The position numbers were made by a program, and so were the translations under genes. From contig JAGKXD010000082.1 in assembly GCA_021151525.1 (NCBI GenBank), positions 1 through 18,241 of the forward strand: a DNA stretch of 18,241 nucleotides, given 5' to 3'. The notes beneath the pieces were generated by a model. That model worked only from the letters and a program-made list of their open reading frames with translations. It did no database searches and was not told the origin of the DNA. The stretch is from Cellvibrionaceae bacterium. Lineage in GTDB: Bacteria; Pseudomonadota; Gammaproteobacteria; Pseudomonadales; Cellvibrionaceae. Shown here one piece after another: positions 1 through 6,919 of the stretch; positions within the stretch are counted from its first letter, which is position 1, and every line of letters begins with the position of its first letter.

Positions 1-52
1 TAGGGTGGGGTGGTTGTCACCACAATAAATCCGCTAAACCCTTAACAGGGTG

Positions 53-81
53 TGGGAATTTGTCGCTCCAGCGAGTACAAT
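53..81 (+). promoter_or_regulatory. possible argG promoter with small palindrome
   Basis: A -10-like hexamer TACAAT (76-81, five of six consensus bases) lies 17 bases after a poor -35 candidate TGGGAA (53-58, three of six). Between them is a perfect 12-base dyad, TCGCTCCAGCGA (63-74), which could be an operator. Its start, TGTCGC at 61-66, resembles the first part of the Pseudomonas ArgR half-site as I recall it, but the second part is not at the expected distance. A second small hairpin, GTGGT/ACCAC, lies at 10-23. No coding sequence is evident in 1-161. The promoter call is weak because of the poor -35. Confidence 0.3.
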
Positions 82-161
82 CGCGCGCCCAACTGCCTCG
101 CGTCCTGCAATGGACAAATTACGATGGCCAGTGACCCAGATTTCTATTAGCGGAGCATCCT

Positions 162-1382
162 ATGTCTAGCATCAAAAAAGTAGTCCTCGCCTATTCTGGC
201 GGCTTGGATACTTCAGTTATCGTTAAGTGGTTACAAGAAAACTACAACTGTGAGGTGATTACTTTCACCGCAGACATTGGCCAAGGCGAAGAAGTAGAAC
301 CAGCTCGCGCTAAAGCCGAAGCTTTGGGCGTAAAACAAATTTACATTGACGATTTGCGTGAAGAATTTGTTCGCGATTTCGTATTCCCCATGTTCCGTGC
401 GAACACCATTTATGAAGGTGAGTACCTGCTGGGTACCTCAATCGCGCGCCCTTTGATTGCCAAGCGTTTGATTGAAATCGCCAATGAAGTAGGTGCAGAT
501 GCCATCTCTCACGGCGCTACTGGTAAGGGCAACGACCAAGTGCGTTTCGAGTTGGGCGCTTATGCTTTGAAACCAGGTATCAAAGTAATTGCTCCTTGGC
601 GTGAATGGGATTTGACTTCTCGCGAAACTCTCATGGCTTACTGTGACCAACACAATATTCCAGTGGATTACTCCAAGAAGAAAAAGTCTCCTTACTCTAT
701 GGATGCCAACCTCTTGCACATTTCTTATGAAGGCAAGGTGTTGGAAAACCCATGGACTGAAGCTGAAGAAGATATGTGGCGCTGGACCGTTGCTCCTGAA
801 GCCGCTCCAGATGTGGCGACTTACCTTGAACTGACTTATGAGAAAGGCGATATCGTTGCTATTAATGGCGAGAAGATGTCTCCTGCTAGCGTATTAACCT
901 ACTTGAATAAAGTGGGCGGTGAGAATGGCGTTGGCCGTTTGGATATCGTCGAAAACCGCTATGTAGGCATGAAGTCGCGCGGTTGCTATGAAACTCCCGG
1001 CGGCACCATCATGATCAAGGCTCACCGCGCCATTGAATCTATCACTTTGGATCGCGAAGTTGCACATCTGAAAGACAGCTTGATGCCTAAGTACGCTGAG
1101 ATGATTTACAACGGCTACTGGTGGAGTCCAGAGCGTCAAATGATGCAAACCATGATCGATGCATCGCAAGTTCACGTAAATGGTGATGTGCGCGTGAAAC
1201 TCTATAAGGGTGCTGTACACGTGGTTGGCCGTCGTTCTAACGATAGCTTGTTCGACGAAAAAGTAGCGACTTTTGAAGACGATGCGGGTGCATACAATCA
1301 GAAAGACGCTGAAGGTTTTATCAAGCTGAATGCGCTGCGTATGCGTATTGCTGCTAACAAAGGCCGTTCTCCTAAGTTTTAA
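162..1382 (+). CDS. argG: argininosuccinate synthase
   Basis: Cytoplasmic enzyme that joins citrulline and aspartate, using ATP, to give argininosuccinate, the second-last step of arginine synthesis. The 406-residue product has the usual length of the family (about 400). The N-terminal ATP-pyrophosphatase loop SGGLDTS is at residues 12-18, and the conserved stretch HGATGKGNDQVRFE is at about 117-130. The ATG at 162 is preceded by GGAG at 152-155 with a 6-base gap, so the start is well supported. The next gene lies 241 bases away and has its own regulatory site, so argG is probably transcribed alone or with genes to the left of the window. Nothing in the protein looks unusual. Confidence 0.97.
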   Translation: MSSIKKVVLAYSGGLDTSVIVKWLQENYNCEVITFTADIGQGEEVEPARAKAEALGVKQIYIDDLREEFVRDFVFPMFRANTIYEGEYLLGTSIARPLIAKRLIEIANEVGADAISHGATGKGNDQVRFELGAYALKPGIKVIAPWREWDLTSRETLMAYCDQHNIPVDYSKKKKSPYSMDANLLHISYEGKVLENPWTEAEEDMWRWTVAPEAAPDVATYLELTYEKGDIVAINGEKMSPASVLTYLNKVGGENGVGRLDIVENRYVGMKSRGCYETPGGTIMIKAHRAIESITLDREVAHLKDSLMPKYAEMIYNGYWWSPERQMMQTMIDASQVHVNGDVRVKLYKGAVHVVGRRSNDSLFDEKVATFEDDAGAYNQKDAEGFIKLNALRMRIAANKGRSPKF

Positions 1383-1416
1383 TTAACGCGGTTGTTATAC
1401 GCAAAAAGTAAAATTC

Positions 1417-1455
1417 TGCCCTACACTGTTTGGATTCGCTCTAACGGGTAGGGCA
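1417..1455 (+). terminator. long-loop hairpin after argG
   Basis: TGCCCTAC (1417-1424) pairs perfectly with GTAGGGCA (1448-1455), an 8-bp stem around a 23-base loop, 35 bases after the argG stop. A short TTTT follows at 1462-1465 rather than immediately after the stem. It may end or stabilise the argG transcript, but the long loop and distant T-run make it a poor intrinsic terminator. Confidence 0.35.
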
Positions 1456-1484
1456 ACGTAGTTTTAAGCTGTGGTGCAACTGAT

Positions 1485-1498
1485 TTGATAAATATCAA
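1485..1498 (+). promoter_or_regulatory. FNR/Anr box upstream of ccoN
   Basis: TTGATAAATATCAA is an exact match to the FNR/Anr consensus TTGAT-N4-ATCAA, and the symmetry extends one base further on each side. FNR-family proteins with an intact [4Fe-4S] cluster bind this site at low oxygen. Activation of cbb3 oxidase operons by FNR, Anr or FixK is well known. The site centre (1491.5) is 132 bases before the ccoN start. A -10-like hexamer lies at exactly the distance expected for a class II activated promoter. Confidence 0.88.
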
Positions 1499-1520
1499 AG
1501 GCAAGGCACTAACGCTGGTA

Positions 1521-1526
1521 GACAAT
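1521..1526 (+). promoter_or_regulatory. -10 element of the Anr-dependent cco promoter
   Basis: GACAAT matches four of six consensus -10 bases. Its first base lies 29.5 bases from the centre of the Anr box, which is the spacing that places the box at -41.5 and the transcription start near 1533. No good -35 box is visible, as expected where the activator replaces it. The predicted leader to the ccoN ATG is about 91 bases. Confidence 0.55.
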
Positions 1527-1623
1527 GGCGACGTTTTCATTAAGTCGTCATTAGTTCAAAATCAATAAAATTCGTTTTTCATTAATCTTTTAGTTGTTTT
1601 AATCAATAGTGTGGGAATGACCT

Positions 1624-3072
1624 ATGGGTAGTCATGCGACTGTAGCTGGTGATCCACCAGTGTACGACTTTGATATAGTGCGTAAATTCGCCATTATGAC
1701 CGTGGTTTGGGGCATAGTGGGTATGGGCATGGGGGTGTTCATTGCTTCGGAGCTTGTTTGGCCGGGTTTGAACGATTTATTCCAGCCGTTCACGCATTTC
1801 GGGCGTTTACGTCCACTGCACACGAATGCGGTAATTTTTGCGTTTGGTGGTTGTGCGCTTTTCGCGACTTCTTATTACGTAGTTCAGCGTACCTGCCAAG
1901 CTAGACTCTTTGGTGGTTGGTTGGTGCCATTTACCTTCTGGGGCTGGCAGGCGGTGATTGTTCTTGCTGCCATTACTCTGCCCTTGGGTATGACTCAAGC
2001 TAAAGAGTATGCTGAGCTTGAGTGGCCAATTGATATTTTGCTGGCCATTGTTTGGATCTGCTATGCGATTGTGTTTTTTGGCACCATCGTTAAGCGCCGC
2101 ACTTCTCACATCTATGTAGCCAACTGGTTCTATGGCGGCTTTATCGTAACAGTAGCTGTGTTGCATATTGTTAACTCTGCAGCTGTTCCAGTTTCTCTGT
2201 TCAAGTCTTACTCAGCTTACGCGGGTGCTGCCGATGCCATGGTGCAATGGTGGTACGGGCACAACGCCGTAGGTTTCTTTTTGACTGCAGGCTTCCTTGG
2301 CATGATGTACTACTTTGTGCCTAAGCAAGCGGGTCGTCCGGTTTACTCTTACCAGTTGTCGATCGTTCACTTCTGGGCTTTGATCTCTCTGTACATTTGG
2401 GCCGGTTCTCACCACTTGCACTACTCAGCCTTGCCAGACTGGACTCAGTCTTTGGGTATGGTGATGTCTTTGATCCTGCTCGCGCCAAGCTGGGGCGGTA
2501 TGATCAACGGGATTATGACTTTGTCTGGCGCATGGCATAAATTGCGCACAGATCCTACCTTGCGTTTCCTTGTTGTAGCCTTGTCTTTCTACGGCATGTC
2601 TACCTTTGAAGGCCCAATGATGGCAATCAAAACCGTAAACGCACTTTCTCACGATACCGACTGGACCGTAGGTCATGTTCACTCGGGTGCATTGGGTTGG
2701 GTTGCGATGATTTCTATCGGTGCTCTCTACCACATGATCCCAATCCTCTATAAGCGCACAGAAATGTACAGTGTTAAGTGGGTCAATGTTCACTTCTGGT
2801 TAGCCACTATAGGCACTGTACTTTACGTTTGCGCAATGTGGGTAAACGGTATTATGCAAGGTTTGATGTGGCGTGCATTTAACAAAGATGGCACCTTGAC
2901 CTACACCTTTATTGAATCTGTAACTGCCAGCCATGCGGGCTATTTGGTGCGTGTAATTGGTGGTGCATTCTTCCTCTCTGGCATGTTGCTCATGGCTTAC
3001 AACACTTACCGCACTACGCAAACAGCCGGTCAGTCAGTAGCCGATGTTAACGCTCAGCCGCAATCGATTTAA
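1624..3072 (+). CDS. ccoN: cbb3-type cytochrome c oxidase subunit I
   Basis: Catalytic subunit of the cbb3 oxidase. It reduces O2 to water at a haem b3-CuB site in the inner membrane and pumps protons. The 482-residue protein is almost entirely hydrophobic, consistent with 12 membrane helices. Visible ligands are His66 (RPLHTN, low-spin haem), His213 (WYGHN) with His263-His264 (GSHHLHY) for CuB, and His351 and His353 (GHVHSG) for the haems. Tyr257 sits where the Tyr-His cross-link is found in the family, and Glu329 (TFEGP) is the conserved channel glutamate. All these lie six residues after my recollection of the Pseudomonas stutzeri numbering. GGGA at 1613-1616 supports the ATG. It is the first gene of the ccoNOQP operon. 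Confidence 0.97.
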   Translation: MGSHATVAGDPPVYDFDIVRKFAIMTVVWGIVGMGMGVFIASELVWPGLNDLFQPFTHFGRLRPLHTNAVIFAFGGCALFATSYYVVQRTCQARLFGGWLVPFTFWGWQAVIVLAAITLPLGMTQAKEYAELEWPIDILLAIVWICYAIVFFGTIVKRRTSHIYVANWFYGGFIVTVAVLHIVNSAAVPVSLFKSYSAYAGAADAMVQWWYGHNAVGFFLTAGFLGMMYYFVPKQAGRPVYSYQLSIVHFWALISLYIWAGSHHLHYSALPDWTQSLGMVMSLILLAPSWGGMINGIMTLSGAWHKLRTDPTLRFLVVALSFYGMSTFEGPMMAIKTVNALSHDTDWTVGHVHSGALGWVAMISIGALYHMIPILYKRTEMYSVKWVNVHFWLATIGTVLYVCAMWVNGIMQGLMWRAFNKDGTLTYTFIESVTASHAGYLVRVIGGAFFLSGMLLMAYNTYRTTQTAGQSVADVNAQPQSI

Positions 3073-3085
3073 GGGGATAGCCTAG

Positions 3086-3697
3086 ATGAAAGGTCATGAT
3101 ATTGTTGAACAGAACATTGGTTTGATGACAATTCTCGCGGTCATCGCCATTAGTTTTGGTGGTTTGGTAGAGATCGTTCCGCAGTTCTTTATCAAAGAAA
3201 CAACTACGCCGGTTGAGGGGTTAAAACCGCTTCCAGCCGTGGTGCTTGAAGGGCGTGATATTTACATCCGTGAAGGTTGCCACGTATGTCACACGCAAAT
3301 GGTTCGTCCGTTGCGTGCGGAAATTGAGCGTTATGGTCACTATTCCGTAGCGGGTGAATCAGTATATGAACACCCATTCTTGTGGGGTTCAAAACGTACT
3401 GGTCCAGATTTGGCGCGTGTAGGTAAGCGTTACTCTGACGATTGGCAACGTGCGCATTTATACAATCCGCGCAGTGTTGTACCAGAGTCAATCATGCCAG
3501 CGTTCCCGTGGCTCAATGATAATGTTCTCGACGGTAAAGATACTGCTGCAAAAATGCGTGCCTTGCGTTCGGTAGGTGTTCCATACACTGATGACGATAT
3601 TGCAGGCGCTCAAAAGGCGGTTAAAGGTGTTACTGAAATGGATGCTCTGGTTGCCTACTTACAGCAGCTTGGCATTCTGTTGAAAGAGAAACGCTAA
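3086..3697 (+). CDS. ccoO: cbb3-type cytochrome c oxidase subunit II (monohaem)
   Basis: Membrane-anchored monohaem cytochrome c subunit of the cbb3 oxidase. It passes electrons from CcoP to the haem b of CcoN. The 203-residue protein has one N-terminal membrane helix (about 12-35) and a periplasmic domain. That domain carries the haem motif CHVCH at 65-69 and a likely axial methionine at 137 (SIMPAF). The length is typical of CcoO. A GGGG run at 3073-3076, immediately after the ccoN stop, serves as ribosome binding site. The gap to ccoN is only 13 bases, and the stop codon shares one base with the ccoQ start (TAATG), so the genes are co-transcribed and probably translationally coupled. Confidence 0.97.
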   Translation: MKGHDIVEQNIGLMTILAVIAISFGGLVEIVPQFFIKETTTPVEGLKPLPAVVLEGRDIYIREGCHVCHTQMVRPLRAEIERYGHYSVAGESVYEHPFLWGSKRTGPDLARVGKRYSDDWQRAHLYNPRSVVPESIMPAFPWLNDNVLDGKDTAAKMRALRSVGVPYTDDDIAGAQKAVKGVTEMDALVAYLQQLGILLKEKR

Positions 3698-3888
3698 TGG
3701 ACGTTGGCACTCTGGGCGCAATTTCAACGGTACTGGTAACCATTTGTTTCTTTGGCGTTTGTTATTGGGCATTTTCCCCAAAACTCAAAAAGCGCTTCGA
3801 AGACGATGCCAAGTTACCTTTTGCCGATGAAATCGAAAACAAGCAGACAGATCATCATGTAACTGATGATGTAGAAGGGCGGAAATAA
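3697..3888 (+). CDS. ccoQ: cbb3-type oxidase small subunit CcoQ/FixQ
   Basis: Small single-helix membrane protein (63 residues) in the standard position between ccoO and ccoP. In the family it stabilises the link between CcoP and the CcoNO core. One hydrophobic helix spans about residues 5-26 and is followed by a charged cytoplasmic tail that opens with the typical FSPKLKKRFED segment. The tail is rich in acidic residues and His. The start overlaps the ccoO stop by one base, and only two bases separate the stop from ccoP. Short CcoQ proteins are poorly conserved, so position and topology carry much of the call. Confidence 0.9.
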   Translation: MDVGTLGAISTVLVTICFFGVCYWAFSPKLKKRFEDDAKLPFADEIENKQTDHHVTDDVEGRK

Positions 3889-3890
3889 TT

Positions 3891-4808
3891 ATGAGTACAT
3901 TTTGGAGTTGTTGGGTAATTGTCCTAACGCTTACCAACCTTATTTTGTTGTTCTGGCTTTTGATGGCTAACCGTCGTCGTGCGGTGAGTGGTCAAGATAC
4001 AGGTGAAGCGAAAACCACTGGTCACGTTTACGACGGTATTGAGGAATATGACAATCCGCTGCCTAAATGGTGGTTTGGTTTGTTCCTTGGAACCTTTATT
4101 TTCACAGCAGGTTACTTGGTTGTATTCCCCGGCTTAGGTTTGTGGAAAGGTGTGTTTGGTTGGACATCGCACAACCAGTTGGAAGCTGAGCAGTCCAAAG
4201 CGCAAGCAACTTACGATGCAACCTTTGGTGAGTTTGCAAAAACACCTATCGAGCAATTAGCGAAAAACCCTGAGGCCATGAAAATGGGTCAGCGTTTGTT
4301 CTTAAACAACTGCGCTGTTTGCCATGGTTCAGATGCTGGCGGTAACTTCGGTTTCCCCAACCTGACTGATAAAGACTGGCTCTACGGTGGTGCGCCAGAG
4401 CGTATCAAAGAGACTATTACTAATGGTCGTCAAGCGATGATGCCAGCCTGGGGGCCAATCCTTGGCGAAGCCAATGTCGCTAACGTAGTTGAGTTTGTGT
4501 TGAAACGCGCTGGCAAAGAACACGATGAAGCCAAAGCCGCATTGGGTGAGCAAGTGTTCATGACCAACTGCGTGGCTTGCCACGGTGCGGATGGCAAAGG
4601 TAACCAACAAGTTGGTGCTCCTAACCTGACCGACGATGTATGGCTCTATGGCACTCCAACACCGGAAGAACTGCCTGCAATGTTGCGTCAAACAGTACGT
4701 AACGGTCGTGGCGGTGTAATGCCAGCACACGCTGAAACCCTGAAACCAGAGCGCATCCATTTGTTGGCCGCTTATGTTTACAGCTTGTCGCAAGACGAAG
4801 CCAAGTAA
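3891..4808 (+). CDS. ccoP: cbb3-type cytochrome c oxidase subunit III (dihaem)
   Basis: Dihaem cytochrome c subunit that receives electrons from soluble c-type cytochromes and feeds them to CcoO. The 305-residue protein has an N-terminal membrane helix (about 5-26) and a second one (about 60-83), the long CcoP form also found in Pseudomonas. Two periplasmic cytochrome c domains follow, with haem motifs CAVCH (141-145) and CVACH (227-231). Likely axial methionines are Met184 (MMPAW) and Met277 (VMPAH). The ATG at 3891 comes two bases after the ccoQ stop, with a GGGCGG stretch at 3877-3882 upstream. It is the last structural gene, and a strong hairpin follows at 4816. Confidence 0.97.
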   Translation: MSTFWSCWVIVLTLTNLILLFWLLMANRRRAVSGQDTGEAKTTGHVYDGIEEYDNPLPKWWFGLFLGTFIFTAGYLVVFPGLGLWKGVFGWTSHNQLEAEQSKAQATYDATFGEFAKTPIEQLAKNPEAMKMGQRLFLNNCAVCHGSDAGGNFGFPNLTDKDWLYGGAPERIKETITNGRQAMMPAWGPILGEANVANVVEFVLKRAGKEHDEAKAALGEQVFMTNCVACHGADGKGNQQVGAPNLTDDVWLYGTPTPEELPAMLRQTVRNGRGGVMPAHAETLKPERIHLLAAYVYSLSQDEAK

Positions 4809-4815
4809 ATCTCTT

Positions 4816-4843
4816 GCGAGTATCGGAGCTCTCCGATACTCGC
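4816..4843 (+). terminator. strong hairpin between ccoP and ccoG, no T-run
   Basis: GCGAGTATCGGAG (4816-4828) is the exact reverse complement of CTCCGATACTCGC (4831-4843), with only CT between them. The realistic fold is an 11-12 bp stem with a 4-6 base loop. It starts 8 bases after the ccoP stop. The following bases (TCTCTCCCTG) are not a T-run, so this is not a standard intrinsic terminator. A 3'-end stabiliser or processing point that lets structural genes be expressed more than the assembly genes is a reasonable inference. Confidence 0.6.
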
Positions 4844-4901
4844 TCTCTCCCTGCGTTAGTCAATCCCGCATTATCGTACTGGTTCCACGAGGTGATCGTC
4901 T

Positions 4902-6314
4902 GTGAGCGTTAAGCCTGAAGAATCTCAACCCGAGCAAAAAAGCCAAGAAATTCGTTACGTAAATCTTTACGAAAGCGAAGAAAAAGTTTACATCCGCCGT
5001 ATTACCGGCTTTTACCAACGTTTGCGTCGTTACATTAGCTCTCCCTTAATGCTGGGTTTCCTGTTAATGCCTTGGTTGGTGATTGATGGTCGCCCGGCTA
5101 TGCTATTTGATCTGCCCGCTCGCCAATTTAATATTTTATGGGTGACGTTCTCTCCACAAGACGGTGTTTACCTTGCTTGGTTATTAATCATCGCTGCGTT
5201 CTTGCTGTTTACCGTGACAGTCATGGTGGGGCGCGTATGGTGCGGTTTTACCTGTCCCCAAACAATTTGGACCCAAATGTTTATTTGGGCGGAGTTATTG
5301 TGCGAAGGTGATCGTAATAAACGCATAAAGCTCGATGCACAAGCGTGGAGCTTGGAAAAGTTTTCACGCAAAGCGGGGAAGCATTTAATTTGGGTTTCTA
5401 TCGCCTTTATAACGGCGATAACTTTTGTAGGTTATTTCACACCGATTCGCGAATTGGTTGCAGGTTTTTTCACGTTTGATTTAGATTTAACCGCCGTGTT
5501 TTGGGTGCTTTTCTTTACAGGCGCAACTTATGGCAACGCTGGTTTCATGCGTGAGCAAGTGTGTAAATACATGTGTCCCTATGCACGCTTCCAATCAGTT
5601 ATGTATGACCACGATACGCTTACGGTTTTTTACGACAAAGAGCGAGGCGAAAATCGTGGTCCGCGCAAAAGTACTGAGGATTACAAAGCCCAAGGTCTGG
5701 GTGATTGTATAGATTGCTCTTGGTGTGTGCAGGTATGTCCGGTCAATATCGATATTCGTGAAGGTCTGCAGGCAGAGTGTATTGATTGCGGTCTTTGTGT
5801 TGACGCTTGTGACAGCGTTATGGAAAAAATGAATTACCCCTTGGGGCTAATTAGCTTTACCACCGAAGGAGCTGCCGCCAAAAAGAAAGTTAAAATCTTG
5901 CGTCCGCGCGTGTTAGGCTACGGAGCAGTGCTTTTGATTATGGTAGCCACTTTTGTCTATTCGCTCGCAACAAGAATGCCGCTTTTGGTTGAGGTAATTC
6001 GAGATCGCGGTACACAGATGTACCGTATCAGTGACGGGCATGTATCAAATGTATATACGTTGAAAATCGAAAACCTAGATCGTAAAACGCACGTGTATGA
6101 TGTCAGCGTGAGCGGTGACTATGTTTTTGAGGTTGATGGTTACAAAGCGCCTCCGGTATTGGAGGGGGAAATTATTAATCTGCCCGTTCGCGTAGTCACG
6201 AGTCGCAGCGAGCTAAAGGGCGAGAAAAACACAATTACCTTTAAAGTCGTGCCGCGTGAGAACCCTGAAATAGTGGTGCTGCGCAGTACAACGTTTATTG
6301 GGCCATCCAAATAA
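4902..6314 (+). CDS. ccoG: cupric reductase CcoG (FixG/RdxA family)
   Basis: Inner-membrane iron-sulfur protein required for cbb3 oxidase assembly. The Rhodobacter homologue has been shown to reduce Cu(II) to Cu(I) for delivery to CuB. The 470-residue protein has several membrane helices (about 47-63, 89-111, 162-180, 194-209 and 337-357). Cysteine pairs are CGFTC (114-118) and CKYMC (221-225). Two ferredoxin-type [4Fe-4S] motifs use Cys269, 272, 275, 279 and Cys293, 296, 299, 303. An Ig-like periplasmic C-terminal domain follows residue 370. The start is GTG, supported by GAGGTGAT at 4889-4896. The gene opens the ccoGHIS assembly set after a 93-base gap containing a hairpin. Confidence 0.95.
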   Translation: MSVKPEESQPEQKSQEIRYVNLYESEEKVYIRRITGFYQRLRRYISSPLMLGFLLMPWLVIDGRPAMLFDLPARQFNILWVTFSPQDGVYLAWLLIIAAFLLFTVTVMVGRVWCGFTCPQTIWTQMFIWAELLCEGDRNKRIKLDAQAWSLEKFSRKAGKHLIWVSIAFITAITFVGYFTPIRELVAGFFTFDLDLTAVFWVLFFTGATYGNAGFMREQVCKYMCPYARFQSVMYDHDTLTVFYDKERGENRGPRKSTEDYKAQGLGDCIDCSWCVQVCPVNIDIREGLQAECIDCGLCVDACDSVMEKMNYPLGLISFTTEGAAAKKKVKILRPRVLGYGAVLLIMVATFVYSLATRMPLLVEVIRDRGTQMYRISDGHVSNVYTLKIENLDRKTHVYDVSVSGDYVFEVDGYKAPPVLEGEIINLPVRVVTSRSELKGEKNTITFKVVPRENPEIVVLRSTTFIGPSK

Positions 6315-6339
6315 ATTGTAGAGAAGACGTGGGGCTGAA

Positions 6340-6888
6340 ATGAAAACTGAAACGGCAGAAGTTATATTACCTTGGTATCGCCAATTTTGGTTTTGGTTTG
6401 TGTTTGGCCCCTTAATTTTTATTATTTTACTGTGCAGTGTTACGGTTTCTGTAGCGTTTAACTTCGCAGATGATGTAGTGACCGACAATTATTACAAGTC
6501 TGGCTTGATGATAAACCAAACGCTCAAACAAGATGAAACCGCAGCGGCTTTACACATAGTTGCCCAAGTAAGTTTCGACAGGGCTACAGGTGAAGTGTTG
6601 GTCTCTTTAAGCGGTGACCACGCATTTCCAAAAAATTTATTATTGTTTTTAGATAACCCAGTTAAATCAAAAAAAGACCAAAGTGTTTTATTAACGGAAA
6701 CTTCAGCGGGCCAATATCGCGGCGAACTAGCTTCGCCCGTTGAGTACTCTTGGTATATATCCTTGGTGCCAGAGTCAGATGTTGCTAAGCGCAAGCAAGC
6801 AGAGTGGTTGCTGTCGGGTGAAATTAATTTTTCTAAGATGCAAGAGACACGTTTGCAGTCGCGTGCAAATCTTAAGGCCGCTGAATAG
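6340..6888 (+). CDS. ccoH: cbb3 oxidase assembly protein CcoH (FixH)
   Basis: Small inner-membrane assembly factor of the FixH family. In studied bacteria CcoH associates with the CcoN/CcoQ part of the forming oxidase and stays with the complex. The 182-residue product opens with the family-typical PWYRQFWFWFV segment (about 11-21). It has one membrane helix (about 16-40), the conserved DDVVTDNYYKSGLMIN stretch (about 44-59), and a periplasmic domain with beta character. GGGG at 6331-6334 supports the ATG. It lies 25 bases after ccoG and 31 before the likely ccoI start, in the standard gene order. Confidence 0.93.
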   Translation: MKTETAEVILPWYRQFWFWFVFGPLIFIILLCSVTVSVAFNFADDVVTDNYYKSGLMINQTLKQDETAAALHIVAQVSFDRATGEVLVSLSGDHAFPKNLLLFLDNPVKSKKDQSVLLTETSAGQYRGELASPVEYSWYISLVPESDVAKRKQAEWLLSGEINFSKMQETRLQSRANLKAAE

Positions 6889-6919
6889 CCTTCAATTCCT
6901 TTAGGTGGATTTCACATCC

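Noticed and set aside
1..161. 3' end of an upstream gene or a small RNA before argG
   Set aside because: I found no frame with coding character and no recognisable RNA structure beyond a 5-bp hairpin at 10-23.
4329..4793. 154-residue antisense open frame within ccoP
   Set aside because: It overlaps the conserved haem-binding domains of ccoP and shows no family features of its own.
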